From: DASXHD01 sp036488725
GTDB taxonomy: Bacteria > Myxococcota_A > Polyangia > Polyangiales > Polyangiaceae
Reading direction: 5' to 3'
Assembly: GCA_036488725.1 (NCBI GenBank)
Contig: DASXHD010000016.1
Coordinates: forward strand, 1 to 64,000
Length of the DNA: 64,000 nucleotides
In this document: positions 57,088 through 64,000 of the stretch, in pieces
How positions within the stretch are numbered: position 1 is the stretch's first letter
Layout: each line of letters opens with the position of its first letter
Made by a program: the position numbers and the translations under genes
The notes under the pieces: generated by a model
Database searches by the model: none
What the model was told of the DNA's origin: nothing
The model's input: only the letters and a program-made list of their open reading frames with translations

Positions 57088-58962
57088 ATGACTCGCATGA
57101 CCTTACGCGAGCGCTTCAAGTCCGCGCCATTCACCCCGATCATCCTCCTCGGTCTCTTGTTCGTCGGGCTGTGGATCGCGCGCGCGTCGGTGCACGCCCC
57201 GTCCGAAAAGACCGTCAACTACAGCGAGCTCGTGGCGGACGTGAACCAAGACAAGGTCGCGCGCGTCGAGATCCGACCTGACGCGATCGTGGCGACACTC
57301 CGCGCCGACAAAGGCAAGCCCGAGCCCATCGTCGAGGCCGAACGGCCGCCGAACCTCGACGACCGCACGCTCCTCGAGAGCTTGAGGCAGCACTCGGTCG
57401 AGGTGACCGGTCATCCGGAGGAGCCTTCGATTTGGGGACCGATTTTCTGGAGCCTCTTGCCGCTCCTTCTCATCGTGCCGTTCATCATCGGCATCCGTCG
57501 CGCCGGCGCGGCCGCGGGGCGAAGCCGGCCGATGACCTTCGGGCGGAGCAAAGCCAAGCTCTACGATCGAAGTCAGGAGAGCAACGTCACGTTCGACGAC
57601 GTCGCAGGCGTCGAGGAGGCCAAGGGCGAGCTCACCGAGATCGTGAGCTTCCTCAAGGAGCCGAAGAAGTACACCGACATCGGCGCGCGCGTGCCGAAAG
57701 GCGTCTTGCTCGTCGGCCCGCCGGGCACGGGAAAGACGCTCCTCGCGCGCGCGGTCGCCGGCGAGAGCGGCGTGCCCTTCTATTCGATCTCCGGCTCCGA
57801 GTTCGTCGAGATGTTCGTCGGCGTTGGCGCCTCGCGCGTTCGCGATTTGTTCGAGCAAGCCAAAGAGCGAGGGCCGTGCATCATCTTCATCGACGAGCTC
57901 GACGCGATCGGCAAGGCGCGCTCCGGCATCGCCGGCTTCGCCTCGAACGAAGAGCGCGAGCAGACGCTCAACCAGCTCCTCATCGAGATGGACGGCTTCG
58001 ACTCGGCGACCGGCCTCATCATCATGGCCGCGACCAACCGGCCCGAGATCCTCGACAAGGCGCTCTTGCGCGCCGGCCGCTTCGACAGGCAAGTCGTCTT
58101 GGATCGGCCCGACGTCCGCGGGCGCGAGGCGATTCTCCGCGTGCACGTGCGCAAGGTGAAGCTCGGCGCCGACGTCGAATTGAAAGTCATCGCGCAACGC
58201 ACCCCGGGCATGGTCGGCGCGGATCTCGCCAACGTGATCAACGAGGCCGCCCTCGCGTCGGTCCGGCACGATCGCCAAATCGTCACCGCCGCCGACTTCG
58301 AAGAGGCCATCGACCGAATTCAACTCGGCTTGAAAAAAGAAGGCCGCGTGATGACCGAGGACGACAAGCGCCGCGTCGCCTTTCACGAGGCCGGTCACGC
58401 GCTCGTCGCCCTCTCGATGGCGAAGGCCGACCCGGTGCACCGCGTGACGATCATCCCGCGATCGGTCGGCGCGCTCGGCGCCACGCTGCAGCTCCCGACC
58501 GAGGAGCGCTACTTGATGACGCGCGGCGAGCTGCGCGATCGCTTGTGCGTGCTCATGGGCGGACGCGCCGCCGAGGAGCTCGTCTTCAGGGACGCGTCGA
58601 CCGGCGCCGAGGACGACATCTCGCGCGCGACCGCGATCGCTCGCCAGATGATCGCTCGCTTCGGCATGAGCGAAGAGCTCGGGCCCGTCTCGTTCATGCA
58701 CCCCGAGACGCACCTCTCGGGCGAGCCGGACTTCGCGTCGCGCGACTTCAGCGAGGAAACCGCGCGCACCATCGACGACGAGGTCAAAGCGACCGTCACG
58801 CGCGAGGCCGCGCGCGCCCGCGAGGTGCTGACGCGCCGCCGCGCGACGCTCGAAGCCGTCGCGCGCGAGCTCATTCAAAAAGAGACGCTCGAGCGCGATC
58901 AGCTCGAAGCGATCGTGCGCACCGCGGAGACGAAGAACGGCCACAGCGTCTCGCACGCGTGA
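57088..58962 (+). CDS. ftsH: ATP-dependent zinc metalloprotease FtsH
   Basis: A 624-aa membrane AAA+ protease. Two helices (about residues 17-33 and 118-135) bracket a periplasmic domain. Walker A GPPGTGKT is at 210-217, pore motif FVGVG at 243-247, Walker B FIDELDAIG at 268-276 and the second region of homology ATNRPEILDKALLRAGRFDR. Zn site HEAGH is at 433-437, with the third ligand Asp in DASTGAEDD. It degrades misfolded membrane proteins and regulators. Length is usual. A perfect 18-base palindrome follows after the stop. Confidence 0.98.
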   Translation: MTRMTLRERFKSAPFTPIILLGLLFVGLWIARASVHAPSEKTVNYSELVADVNQDKVARVEIRPDAIVATLRADKGKPEPIVEAERPPNLDDRTLLESLRQHSVEVTGHPEEPSIWGPIFWSLLPLLLIVPFIIGIRRAGAAAGRSRPMTFGRSKAKLYDRSQESNVTFDDVAGVEEAKGELTEIVSFLKEPKKYTDIGARVPKGVLLVGPPGTGKTLLARAVAGESGVPFYSISGSEFVEMFVGVGASRVRDLFEQAKERGPCIIFIDELDAIGKARSGIAGFASNEEREQTLNQLLIEMDGFDSATGLIIMAATNRPEILDKALLRAGRFDRQVVLDRPDVRGREAILRVHVRKVKLGADVELKVIAQRTPGMVGADLANVINEAALASVRHDRQIVTAADFEEAIDRIQLGLKKEGRVMTEDDKRRVAFHEAGHALVALSMAKADPVHRVTIIPRSVGALGATLQLPTEERYLMTRGELRDRLCVLMGGRAAEELVFRDASTGAEDDISRATAIARQMIARFGMSEELGPVSFMHPETHLSGEPDFASRDFSEETARTIDDEVKATVTREAARAREVLTRRRATLEAVARELIQKETLERDQLEAIVRTAETKNGHSVSHA

Positions 58963-58988
58963 TTTGTAAAGCTGCGTTGCGACGGCGG

Positions 58989-59006
58989 CCCCGGCGATCG
59001 CCGGGG
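58989..59006 (+). terminator. Perfect 18-base palindrome after ftsH
   Basis: CCCCGGCGATCGCCGGGG lies 26 bases after the ftsH stop. It has no T-run, but is the best terminator-like structure here. Its last base starts the preceding alternative GTG of the next gene. Confidence 0.45.
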
Positions 59007-59008
59007 TG

Positions 59009-59014
59009 TACGCT
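59009..59014 (+). promoter_or_regulatory. Candidate -10 for the gene at 59021
   Basis: TACGCT lies 6 bases before GTG 59021, supporting that start over the GTG at 59006. Confidence 0.3.
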
Positions 59015-59020
59015 TCGAAT

Positions 59021-60430
59021 GTGAAGTACGCGCGCTTGGCTTGTTCGCTCTTGCTCGCTTGCCAGAGCGAGACGATGCCGAATCAGCTGCCGGACTCGGA
59101 CGGCGGGCTTTTTTCGCCGCACCCAATCGGAAGCCCGTGCGGGTTCGCCGAGACGACGTTCGCCCTGCCGACCGTGACCGGCGCGAGCAGCCCGGCGCTC
59201 GGTGCCTTGTCGGGCCAGACGACTTGCACGAGCGGGACCGGCGCGCTCGCGTGGGAGCTCGTCGACTTGAACGGCGACGGCCTGGTCGACCTCGTCGTGA
59301 CGAGCACGTGCGACGACGCCACCGTCGGTCGGACCGGCCTGCTGGTCTATCCGAACACCGGCACCGGCTTCGGACCCGCGGTGCGGTTTGCGCTGCCGGC
59401 GATCGCGCAGACGGCCGGGTGCGCGAGCTTCGCGCTCGTCGACGTCGACGGCGATCTCTTGCTCGATCTCGTCGCGACTTCGCTCTGCACCGATCCGACG
59501 GTCGGCACCTCGCAGTGGCTCGTGTTCAAAAACGTCGGCGGGAGCTTCGCCACGGCGGCCGCGTCGCTGCCGTTGCCACCGGGCGCGGCCGCAGGCGCGT
59601 ATCCGTCGGTGGAGGTCGACGCGCCGACTTGCACCGCGGGCAAGCCCGCTTTCGCGTTTTACGATCTCACCGCCGACGGCAAGCCGGACCTCGTCGTCAC
59701 GACGGCTTGCGACGACGCGTCGGTCGGCGTCTCGCATTGGCGCGTCTATCCGGGGACCGGCGCAGGCTTCGGCCCGGCGATCTCGTTCGGCCTGCCGGGC
59801 GCGGGGGATTTCTACGCCCCGCTCGCCGGCGCGATGCAGTGCCAGGGCACGCTCGCGGCGCCGGCGTACGCGCTCGTCGATTTCGACGGCGACTTTCTGC
59901 CGGACCTCGTCGTCACGCAAAGCTGCGCCGATTCGGCCGCGGGGACTTCGCATTGGCTCGTCTACCCGAATCAAAAGACCGCTTTCGCGACGAGCCCGAC
60001 GATCGTCGCGCTCCCGGGGTTCGCCGGCGCGCCGGAGCGCGCGTACGGCGCGGTCTCGGGCACGACGCCTTGCACGAACGGCTCGCTCGGGTACGCGCTC
60101 GTCGATTTCGACGGCGACCTGAAAGCCGACTTGGTCGTGACGAGCGCGTGCGGCGACGCGCAAACGGGCGTCAACCAGTGGCTCGTCTACCCCGGAAATG
60201 GGACGGCTTTCACCGGGCCCAAGTCGTATGGCTTGCCGGCCGCGCTCGGCGCGACCACGAAGTCGCCCGCCGCGTCGCTCACGGGATCGATCGCGTGCGG
60301 CACGCCGGCGACCGCGTTCGACGTCGCGCGGCTCGTCGGTGCGCCGCTCGATCTCGCGGTCACCGCGAGCTGCTCCGACCCGGGCGCCGGCGTCTCGCGG
60401 TGGCTCGTCTTCGCGCCGGAGTGTCCGTGA
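59021..60430 (+). CDS. FG-GAP/VCBS-repeat lipoprotein
   Basis: A 469-aa lipoprotein. GTG 59021 gives KYARLACSLLLAC (lipobox LLAC, Cys14). The mature protein is built from about six repeats of some 65-70 residues, each containing a calcium-type loop: ELVDLNGDGLVDLVVTSTC, ALVDVDGDLLLDLVATSLC, ALVDFDGDFLPDLVVTQSC, ALVDFDGDLKADLVVTSAC. These are FG-GAP / VCBS beta-propeller blades. The paired Cys per blade probably form disulphides. Such propellers bind proteins or carbohydrates at the surface. It overlaps the next gene by GTGA. Confidence 0.88.
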   Translation: MKYARLACSLLLACQSETMPNQLPDSDGGLFSPHPIGSPCGFAETTFALPTVTGASSPALGALSGQTTCTSGTGALAWELVDLNGDGLVDLVVTSTCDDATVGRTGLLVYPNTGTGFGPAVRFALPAIAQTAGCASFALVDVDGDLLLDLVATSLCTDPTVGTSQWLVFKNVGGSFATAAASLPLPPGAAAGAYPSVEVDAPTCTAGKPAFAFYDLTADGKPDLVVTTACDDASVGVSHWRVYPGTGAGFGPAISFGLPGAGDFYAPLAGAMQCQGTLAAPAYALVDFDGDFLPDLVVTQSCADSAAGTSHWLVYPNQKTAFATSPTIVALPGFAGAPERAYGAVSGTTPCTNGSLGYALVDFDGDLKADLVVTSACGDAQTGVNQWLVYPGNGTAFTGPKSYGLPAALGATTKSPAASLTGSIACGTPATAFDVARLVGAPLDLAVTASCSDPGAGVSRWLVFAPECP

Positions 60431-60738
60431 GCGAGCGCAAGCAAGTGGTCGTGCATCGGCCCGACCCGGTCGAGGAGACGCCCGGGCCGCGCTACGACGG
60501 GGCGAAGCCCACGTATTCGAAAGAGGAGCTCCGCGCGCTGCTCGCGGTCACGACGCCCGCGACCCCGCCGTGGAAGCGCGCGGCCCGCCGCGGCCTCATC
60601 GCGATGCTCCCGACGATCGTGCTGTCGTTCGTGCTCGACGCCTTTCTCGGTTGGTGGTCGATCCCGGTCTTGCTGGTGCTCGCCGCCTTGTGGGCCGCGC
60701 GGCCGCTCTGGCGCCAGTCGCGCGACGGCTGGGTGTGA
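60427..60738 (+). CDS. Small two-helix membrane protein
   Basis: A 103-aa protein; GTG 60427 overlaps the stop of the propeller gene (GTGA). A polar N-terminus (SERKQVVVHRPDPVEETPGP, then YSKEELRALLAV) is followed by two membrane segments around residues 55-98 (LIAMLPTIVLSFVLDAFLGW and SIPVLLVLAALWAARPLW). No family is recognised. Coupling suggests a role with the propeller lipoprotein, but nothing further can be said. Confidence 0.7.
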   Translation: MSERKQVVVHRPDPVEETPGPRYDGAKPTYSKEELRALLAVTTPATPPWKRAARRGLIAMLPTIVLSFVLDAFLGWWSIPVLLVLAALWAARPLWRQSRDGWV

Positions 60739-60781
60739 TTGCAAGACAGACTTGCAAAGTTTGCAAGCCAGCGCTTGCAAG
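60739..60781 (+). repeat. Four TTGCAA repeats upstream of the gene at 60797
   Basis: TTGCAA(G/A) occurs at 60739, 60752, 60761 and 60775, spaced 13, 9 and 14 bases. The first and last are TTGCAAGAC. TTGCAA is itself a palindrome. The cluster sits between the previous stop and the ATG and looks like an operator or iteron-type array. Confidence 0.65.
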
Positions 60782-60796
60782 ACGTACGCTGCGCCG

Positions 60797-61417
60797 ATGG
60801 CATCGAACCTAGCCAAGACGTCGCGCGCACGCGCCAACGAGCTCCTCGCCTTCGTGGAGCGCCGCAAGCGCGAAATCACGCGCGCCTTCTACGAGCTCGG
60901 GGTCGCGCTTCGCGAGCTCCACGAAAAAAAGCTCTGGGCGGCCCTCGGCTACGCGAGCTTCGACGCGATGCTCTCGGAGCGCGAAGCCATGAGCGGCTTT
61001 CAAGCGCGCAAGCTCATCGAGGTCGTCACCACCTTCGACCGCGACGTCGCCGCGCGCCTCGGCGCCGAGAAGGCTTACGCGCTCGCGCGATACGTCGACC
61101 GAACCAAGCAAGACGACGATCCCGCCGAGTATTTGCTCGAGGGCTTTCCGGTCGGCGGGCGGCGCAAGGGCATCGACGAGGTCACCGTGCGCGACATCTT
61201 GCGCGAGACGCAGTTCGTCGTCGCGCGCCAGAAGGGCGGGCACGGCGAAAACGAGCGCGCCCGCCGCGACGCGGAGTCGGTCGCCCGTCACGTGCGCGCG
61301 AAGCTCGGCGAGCGAACGGAGCACGCCGCCGAGGTCGCGCTCGTGTTCAAACGCGGCGCGTGGCGGCTCCGCGTCGAGCTGCCCGTCGAGATGGCCGATC
61401 GAGCTCTCCGGGTCTGA
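60797..61417 (+). CDS. Uncharacterised DNA-binding-like protein
   Basis: A 206-aa protein; ATG 60797 is 16 bases after the TTGCAA array. A helical N-terminal half (ANELLAFVERRKREITRAFYELGVALRELHEKKLW) is followed by ALGYASFDAMLSEREAMSGFQARKLIEVVTTF, a pattern like that of HTH proteins with 'Y.S...Y..E....S...A..LI' (as in phage or plasmid replication regulators). Then come ADILRE-type EVTVRDILRETQF and a basic end. No named family is recognised. With the clustered repeats in front I infer it binds them. It is convergent with the response regulator gene. Confidence 0.65.
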   Translation: MASNLAKTSRARANELLAFVERRKREITRAFYELGVALRELHEKKLWAALGYASFDAMLSEREAMSGFQARKLIEVVTTFDRDVAARLGAEKAYALARYVDRTKQDDDPAEYLLEGFPVGGRRKGIDEVTVRDILRETQFVVARQKGGHGENERARRDAESVARHVRAKLGERTEHAAEVALVFKRGAWRLRVELPVEMADRALRV

Positions 61418-61437
61418 TCGAACGTCGAGCCGGGACG

Positions 61438-62781
61438 TCACTCGTCGTCTTGCGACAAGAGCTTGGCGAGCGTCTTCACGTCGACGTCGAGCGCCTCCGC
61501 GGTCTGCGCTTTGGTCGCGCCGAGCTTTTCGTAGGCCCACGCGGCGTAGCGGCGCTGCATCTCGCGCATCGGGACGACCGGCCCGCCGAACGCCGGGCCG
61601 CTCGCGCTGGGCGCGCCGACGGTCGCGGGTAGATCGGCGGCTTCGGCCTCTTCGCCGCGCGCGAGCAAGACGACTCGCTCGATGACGTTCTCGAGCTCGC
61701 GCACGTTGCCCGGCCACTCGTGGCCGATCAAGCGATCGAGCGCGGGCTTCGAGAAACGGCGGAGCGGCGACCCCGGGTGGCGCGCTTGCGACTGCGCGAG
61801 GAAGCGCCCGATGAGGAGCGGCAAGTCGTCGCGCCGATGGCGTAGCGCGGGGAGCTCGACGGCGACGACCTCGAGGCGGTAGAGCAAATCCTGGCGGAAC
61901 GCGCCGGCCGCGACGCGCTCGCGCAAGTCGCGGTGCGTGGCGGCGATGACGCGCGCGTCGACGGAGCGCTCGGTGTCCGAGCCGAGCGGGCGCACGACGC
62001 TCCGCTCGAGGACGTCGAGCAACTTGGCTTGCAAGGGGAGCGGCATCTCGCCGATTTCGTCGAGCAAGATCGTGCCGCCGGTCGCTTGCACGAAGAGGCC
62101 CTCGCGGCTCTGCGTCGCGCCGGTGAAGGCGCCGCGCTTGTGACCGAAGAGCTCGCTCTCGAGGAGCGTCTCGGGGAGCGCGGCGCAGTTGACCGTGACG
62201 AACGCGCCGCTCGCGCGCTGGCTCTCGGCGTGGATGGCGCGCGCGAGGAGACCTTTGCCGGTGCCCGTCTCGCCGAGGAGCAAGATCGGCGTCGCGGCGT
62301 TGGAGACGCGCGTCGCGAGATCGAAGACGCGCTGCATCGACTCGCTCGCGCCGACCATCGCTTGGAGCGAAAACCGATCGCGCATCGCGCGCTCGAGCGC
62401 CGTCGCGCGCGTGCGGAGGCGTGACTCGTCGAGCGCGCGGCCGAGGAAGAGATCGAGCTCGTCGAGCTTGAAGGGCTTGGTGAGGTAGTGGTACGCGCCG
62501 CGCCGGATCGACTCGACGGCGGTGTCGACGGCGGAGAACGCGGTCATCACGACGACGGGCCGCGCGGGCGCGAGCTTGCGCGACGCGGCGACGAGCTCGA
62601 GGCCGTCGACGCCCGGCATGCGCAAGTCGGTGACGACCGCGTCGAACGGCTCGGCGAGCTTGTTCATCGCTTCTTGGCCCGAGGACACGGCGGTCGCCTG
62701 CCAGCCGCGATCGACGAGGCCCTCGGCCACGACGGCGCACATGTCGCGATCGTCGTCGACGACGAGCACGTTGCCTTTCAT
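61438..62781 (-). CDS. NtrC-type sigma-54 response regulator
   Basis: A 447-aa response regulator. The receiver (about residues 1-118) has acidic Asp9/Asp10, phosphorylation site Asp52 in VTDLRMPG, VVMTAF, and Lys in YLTKPF. The AAA+ core (about 140-370) has Walker A GETGTGKG, sigma-54 loop GAFTGA and LLDEIGEM. The C-terminus has a Fis-type HTH (YAAWAYEKLGATKAQTAEALDVDVKTLAKLLS). Its ATG overlaps the stop of the histidine kinase gene by four bases, so they form a pair. The target promoters are unknown. Confidence 0.95.
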   Translation of the reverse strand: MKGNVLVVDDDRDMCAVVAEGLVDRGWQATAVSSGQEAMNKLAEPFDAVVTDLRMPGVDGLELVAASRKLAPARPVVVMTAFSAVDTAVESIRRGAYHYLTKPFKLDELDLFLGRALDESRLRTRATALERAMRDRFSLQAMVGASESMQRVFDLATRVSNAATPILLLGETGTGKGLLARAIHAESQRASGAFVTVNCAALPETLLESELFGHKRGAFTGATQSREGLFVQATGGTILLDEIGEMPLPLQAKLLDVLERSVVRPLGSDTERSVDARVIAATHRDLRERVAAGAFRQDLLYRLEVVAVELPALRHRRDDLPLLIGRFLAQSQARHPGSPLRRFSKPALDRLIGHEWPGNVRELENVIERVVLLARGEEAEAADLPATVGAPSASGPAFGGPVVPMREMQRRYAAWAYEKLGATKAQTAEALDVDVKTLAKLLSQDDE

Positions 62782-64000
62782 GCGACCCTCGCCGCTTCTT
62801 TCGGCTCGTCGTGCTCGGGGAGCTCGAGGCGCGCTTCGGTGCCGCCCCCTTCGCGCGCGCGGATGACGAAGCGACCTTGGTGGTGCTTGGCGATCTCGTT
62901 CGCGATGACCAGGCCGAGGCCGGTGCCTTTCCCGTCGCTCTTGGTCGTGAAGAACGGCTCCGTCGCTCGCGCGGCGACGTCGGGAGAAATGCCCGCGCCT
63001 TCGTCCTCGATGACGAAGCAGACGCGGCCGTCCTCGACGCGGACGCTCGCGACGACGCGCTTTTGAGGCTTGCTCGCGTCGCACGCGTTGAGCAGCAGGT
63101 TGACGAGGGCCTGCTCGAGCAAACGCGGCTCGCCGCTCACGTCGGGCAGGTGCACGCCGTCTTGCACGTCGGTCGCCAACGTGACGGTCGCCGCGGCGTA
63201 GCGATGCTCGACCATGCGCGTCGCTTGCCGCAAGAGCTCGCGCGGCGCGATGCGCACGCGCGGAGGCGGGTCGCCGCGGGCGACCGCGAGGAAGCTCTGG
63301 ACGATGCCGCGGATTTTTTCGGTCTGCTCGAGGATCGCGCCGGCCGCGCGCGAGGCTTTGTCGTCGGTCGCGCGCGAACGCGCCATCTCGGCGCGCGCCG
63401 CGATGACGCCGAGGGGCGTCGCGATCTCGTGCGCGATGCCCGTCGCGAAGGCGCCCATCGTCGCGAGCTTGTCCGCGCGCGCGAGGCGACCTTCGCCGAG
63501 CTTCTCGGCCTCTTTCGCCGCGAGCTCGCGCTCGAGCAAATGCTCGCGACGCTGCACCAAGAGCGCGATGCCGCCGAAGCCAAACGCGAGGAGCGCGGCG
63601 AGCACGATGCCGAGCACGAGCCGCTCCTGCGCGCGGATCTCACGATCGCGCACGCGCACCGCCGTCGCGACGACCGCGATCGCGCGACCGTCTCGCGTGC
63701 GCGCGATGCCCGCGACCGCCGTCCGCGCCGGCAGTCCCATCGTGCCCGACTCGGCGTGATGCAAGACGGTCGTCGTCCGATTGGCGCGCATCGCCGCCGC
63801 GAGCGTCGGGCTCTCGAGCCGCGCGCCGTCCGGCCGCACGAGCACGCCGTCTTTCATCTCGACGACGATGCGCTCCGAAGGTTGCTCGAGGCTCTCGAGC
63901 GCCGCCGGAGAGGCGAGGTTGGCGGCCGCGTCGGCCAAGGCGACTTGATCGCGCGTGAAATCTTCGAGCGCCGCCGTGGCCTCGCGCTGCGCGTCGACGT
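62778..64000 (-). CDS. Sensor histidine kinase, N-terminus beyond the edge
   Basis: The reading frame stays open to the right edge (before the first in-frame TTG it reads DAQREATAALEDFTRDQVALAD), so this is the C-terminal 407 codons of a larger protein. One helix (LVLGIVLAALLAFGFGGIALL) separates a periplasmic sensor from a cytoplasmic linker helix. The H-box is FATGIAHEIATPLG (phosphorylated His), the N-box VNLLLNACDAS, G1 DEGAGIS and G2 GKGTGLGLV. It phosphorylates the adjacent response regulator (ATGA overlap). The signal is unknown. Confidence 0.92.
   Translation of the reverse strand, partial: VDAQREATAALEDFTRDQVALADAAANLASPAALESLEQPSERIVVEMKDGVLVRPDGARLESPTLAAAMRANRTTTVLHHAESGTMGLPARTAVAGIARTRDGRAIAVVATAVRVRDREIRAQERLVLGIVLAALLAFGFGGIALLVQRREHLLERELAAKEAEKLGEGRLARADKLATMGAFATGIAHEIATPLGVIAARAEMARSRATDDKASRAAGAILEQTEKIRGIVQSFLAVARGDPPPRVRIAPRELLRQATRMVEHRYAAATVTLATDVQDGVHLPDVSGEPRLLEQALVNLLLNACDASKPQKRVVASVRVEDGRVCFVIEDEGAGISPDVAARATEPFFTTKSDGKGTGLGLVIANEIAKHHQGRFVIRAREGGGTEARLELPEHDEPKEAARVA

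Overview
The window is very GC-rich and almost fully coding, with about 58 protein genes on both strands and no intergenic gap above roughly 240 bases. No rRNA, tRNA, CRISPR array, transposase or integrase is visible. Gene content points to Myxococcota, probably Polyangia/Polyangiales. The signs are dense lipoproteins with Asp/Ala-rich linkers, Cys-rich 'CGxCxxxC' lipoproteins, FHA-domain sigma-54 activators, eukaryote-type Ser/Thr kinases, a MXAN_5187-like protein and a LexA-type promoter with a GTTCAG half-site. The phylum call is inference from content; nothing in the window is a phylogenetic marker that I could align.

Layout. 1-3974: 5' part of a Ser/Thr kinase divergent from an FHA/sigma-54 activator, then two secreted lipoproteins. 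3976-13036 (minus): a tightly coupled six-gene operon read from 13036 down to 3976. It encodes a coiled-coil DUF4175-type membrane protein with a Gly-Gln-Gln tract, a MoxR ATPase, a large membrane protein, an ABC-2 ATPase, an ABC-2 permease and a DUF58 protein. 13268-16443: membrane and lipoprotein genes. 16484-18014: panC and tmk. 18055-21579: a PDZ lipoprotein and two hypothetical envelope proteins. 21668-25825: cupredoxin-like protein, MXAN_5187-like protein and FadL/OmpP1-type porin. 25841-28659: trxB, a cyclic-nucleotide-binding protein, a multihaem lipoprotein and lexA. 28679-32050: DUF4398 lipoprotein, OmpA-type protein with thrombospondin-3 calcium repeats, and a modular outer-membrane protein. 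32054-39609: two tiny overlapping genes, pyk, lysA, osmC-like, gcvT, lemA-like, a PLP desulfhydrase and glnB.

40199-41261 is the most unusual segment. Two 105-aa paralogous four-helix-bundle (23S-IVP family) genes converge and overlap tail to tail by 8 bases. Each is preceded by the same ~99-base leader, so the leaders form a long inverted repeat. The leaders are about 92% identical while the proteins are only about half identical. The leader differences include a compensatory change in a hairpin stem, and GGAGAC-type tracts flank the unit.

41262-64000: a YfhO-like membrane protein, GH25 lysozyme lipoprotein, metK, a second FHA/sigma-54 activator, a lipoprotein msrA, haem lipoproteins, a GST, recQ, an AraC regulator, a GHL15-like protein and ftsH. 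It continues with an FG-GAP lipoprotein, a gene preceded by clustered TTGCAA repeats, and an NtrC-type response regulator coupled to a histidine kinase that runs off the right edge.

Three sequence-level signals run across genes. (1) TANNNT-like hexamers sit 4-10 bases before many start codons, suggesting leaderless or very short-leader transcription. (2) An AT-rich inverted repeat of form TGYA-N3-TRCA occurs at least ten times, almost always inside genes. (3) A 14-base palindrome GTTCGGATCCGAAC occurs three times within 2 kb around the second FHA/sigma-54 activator.
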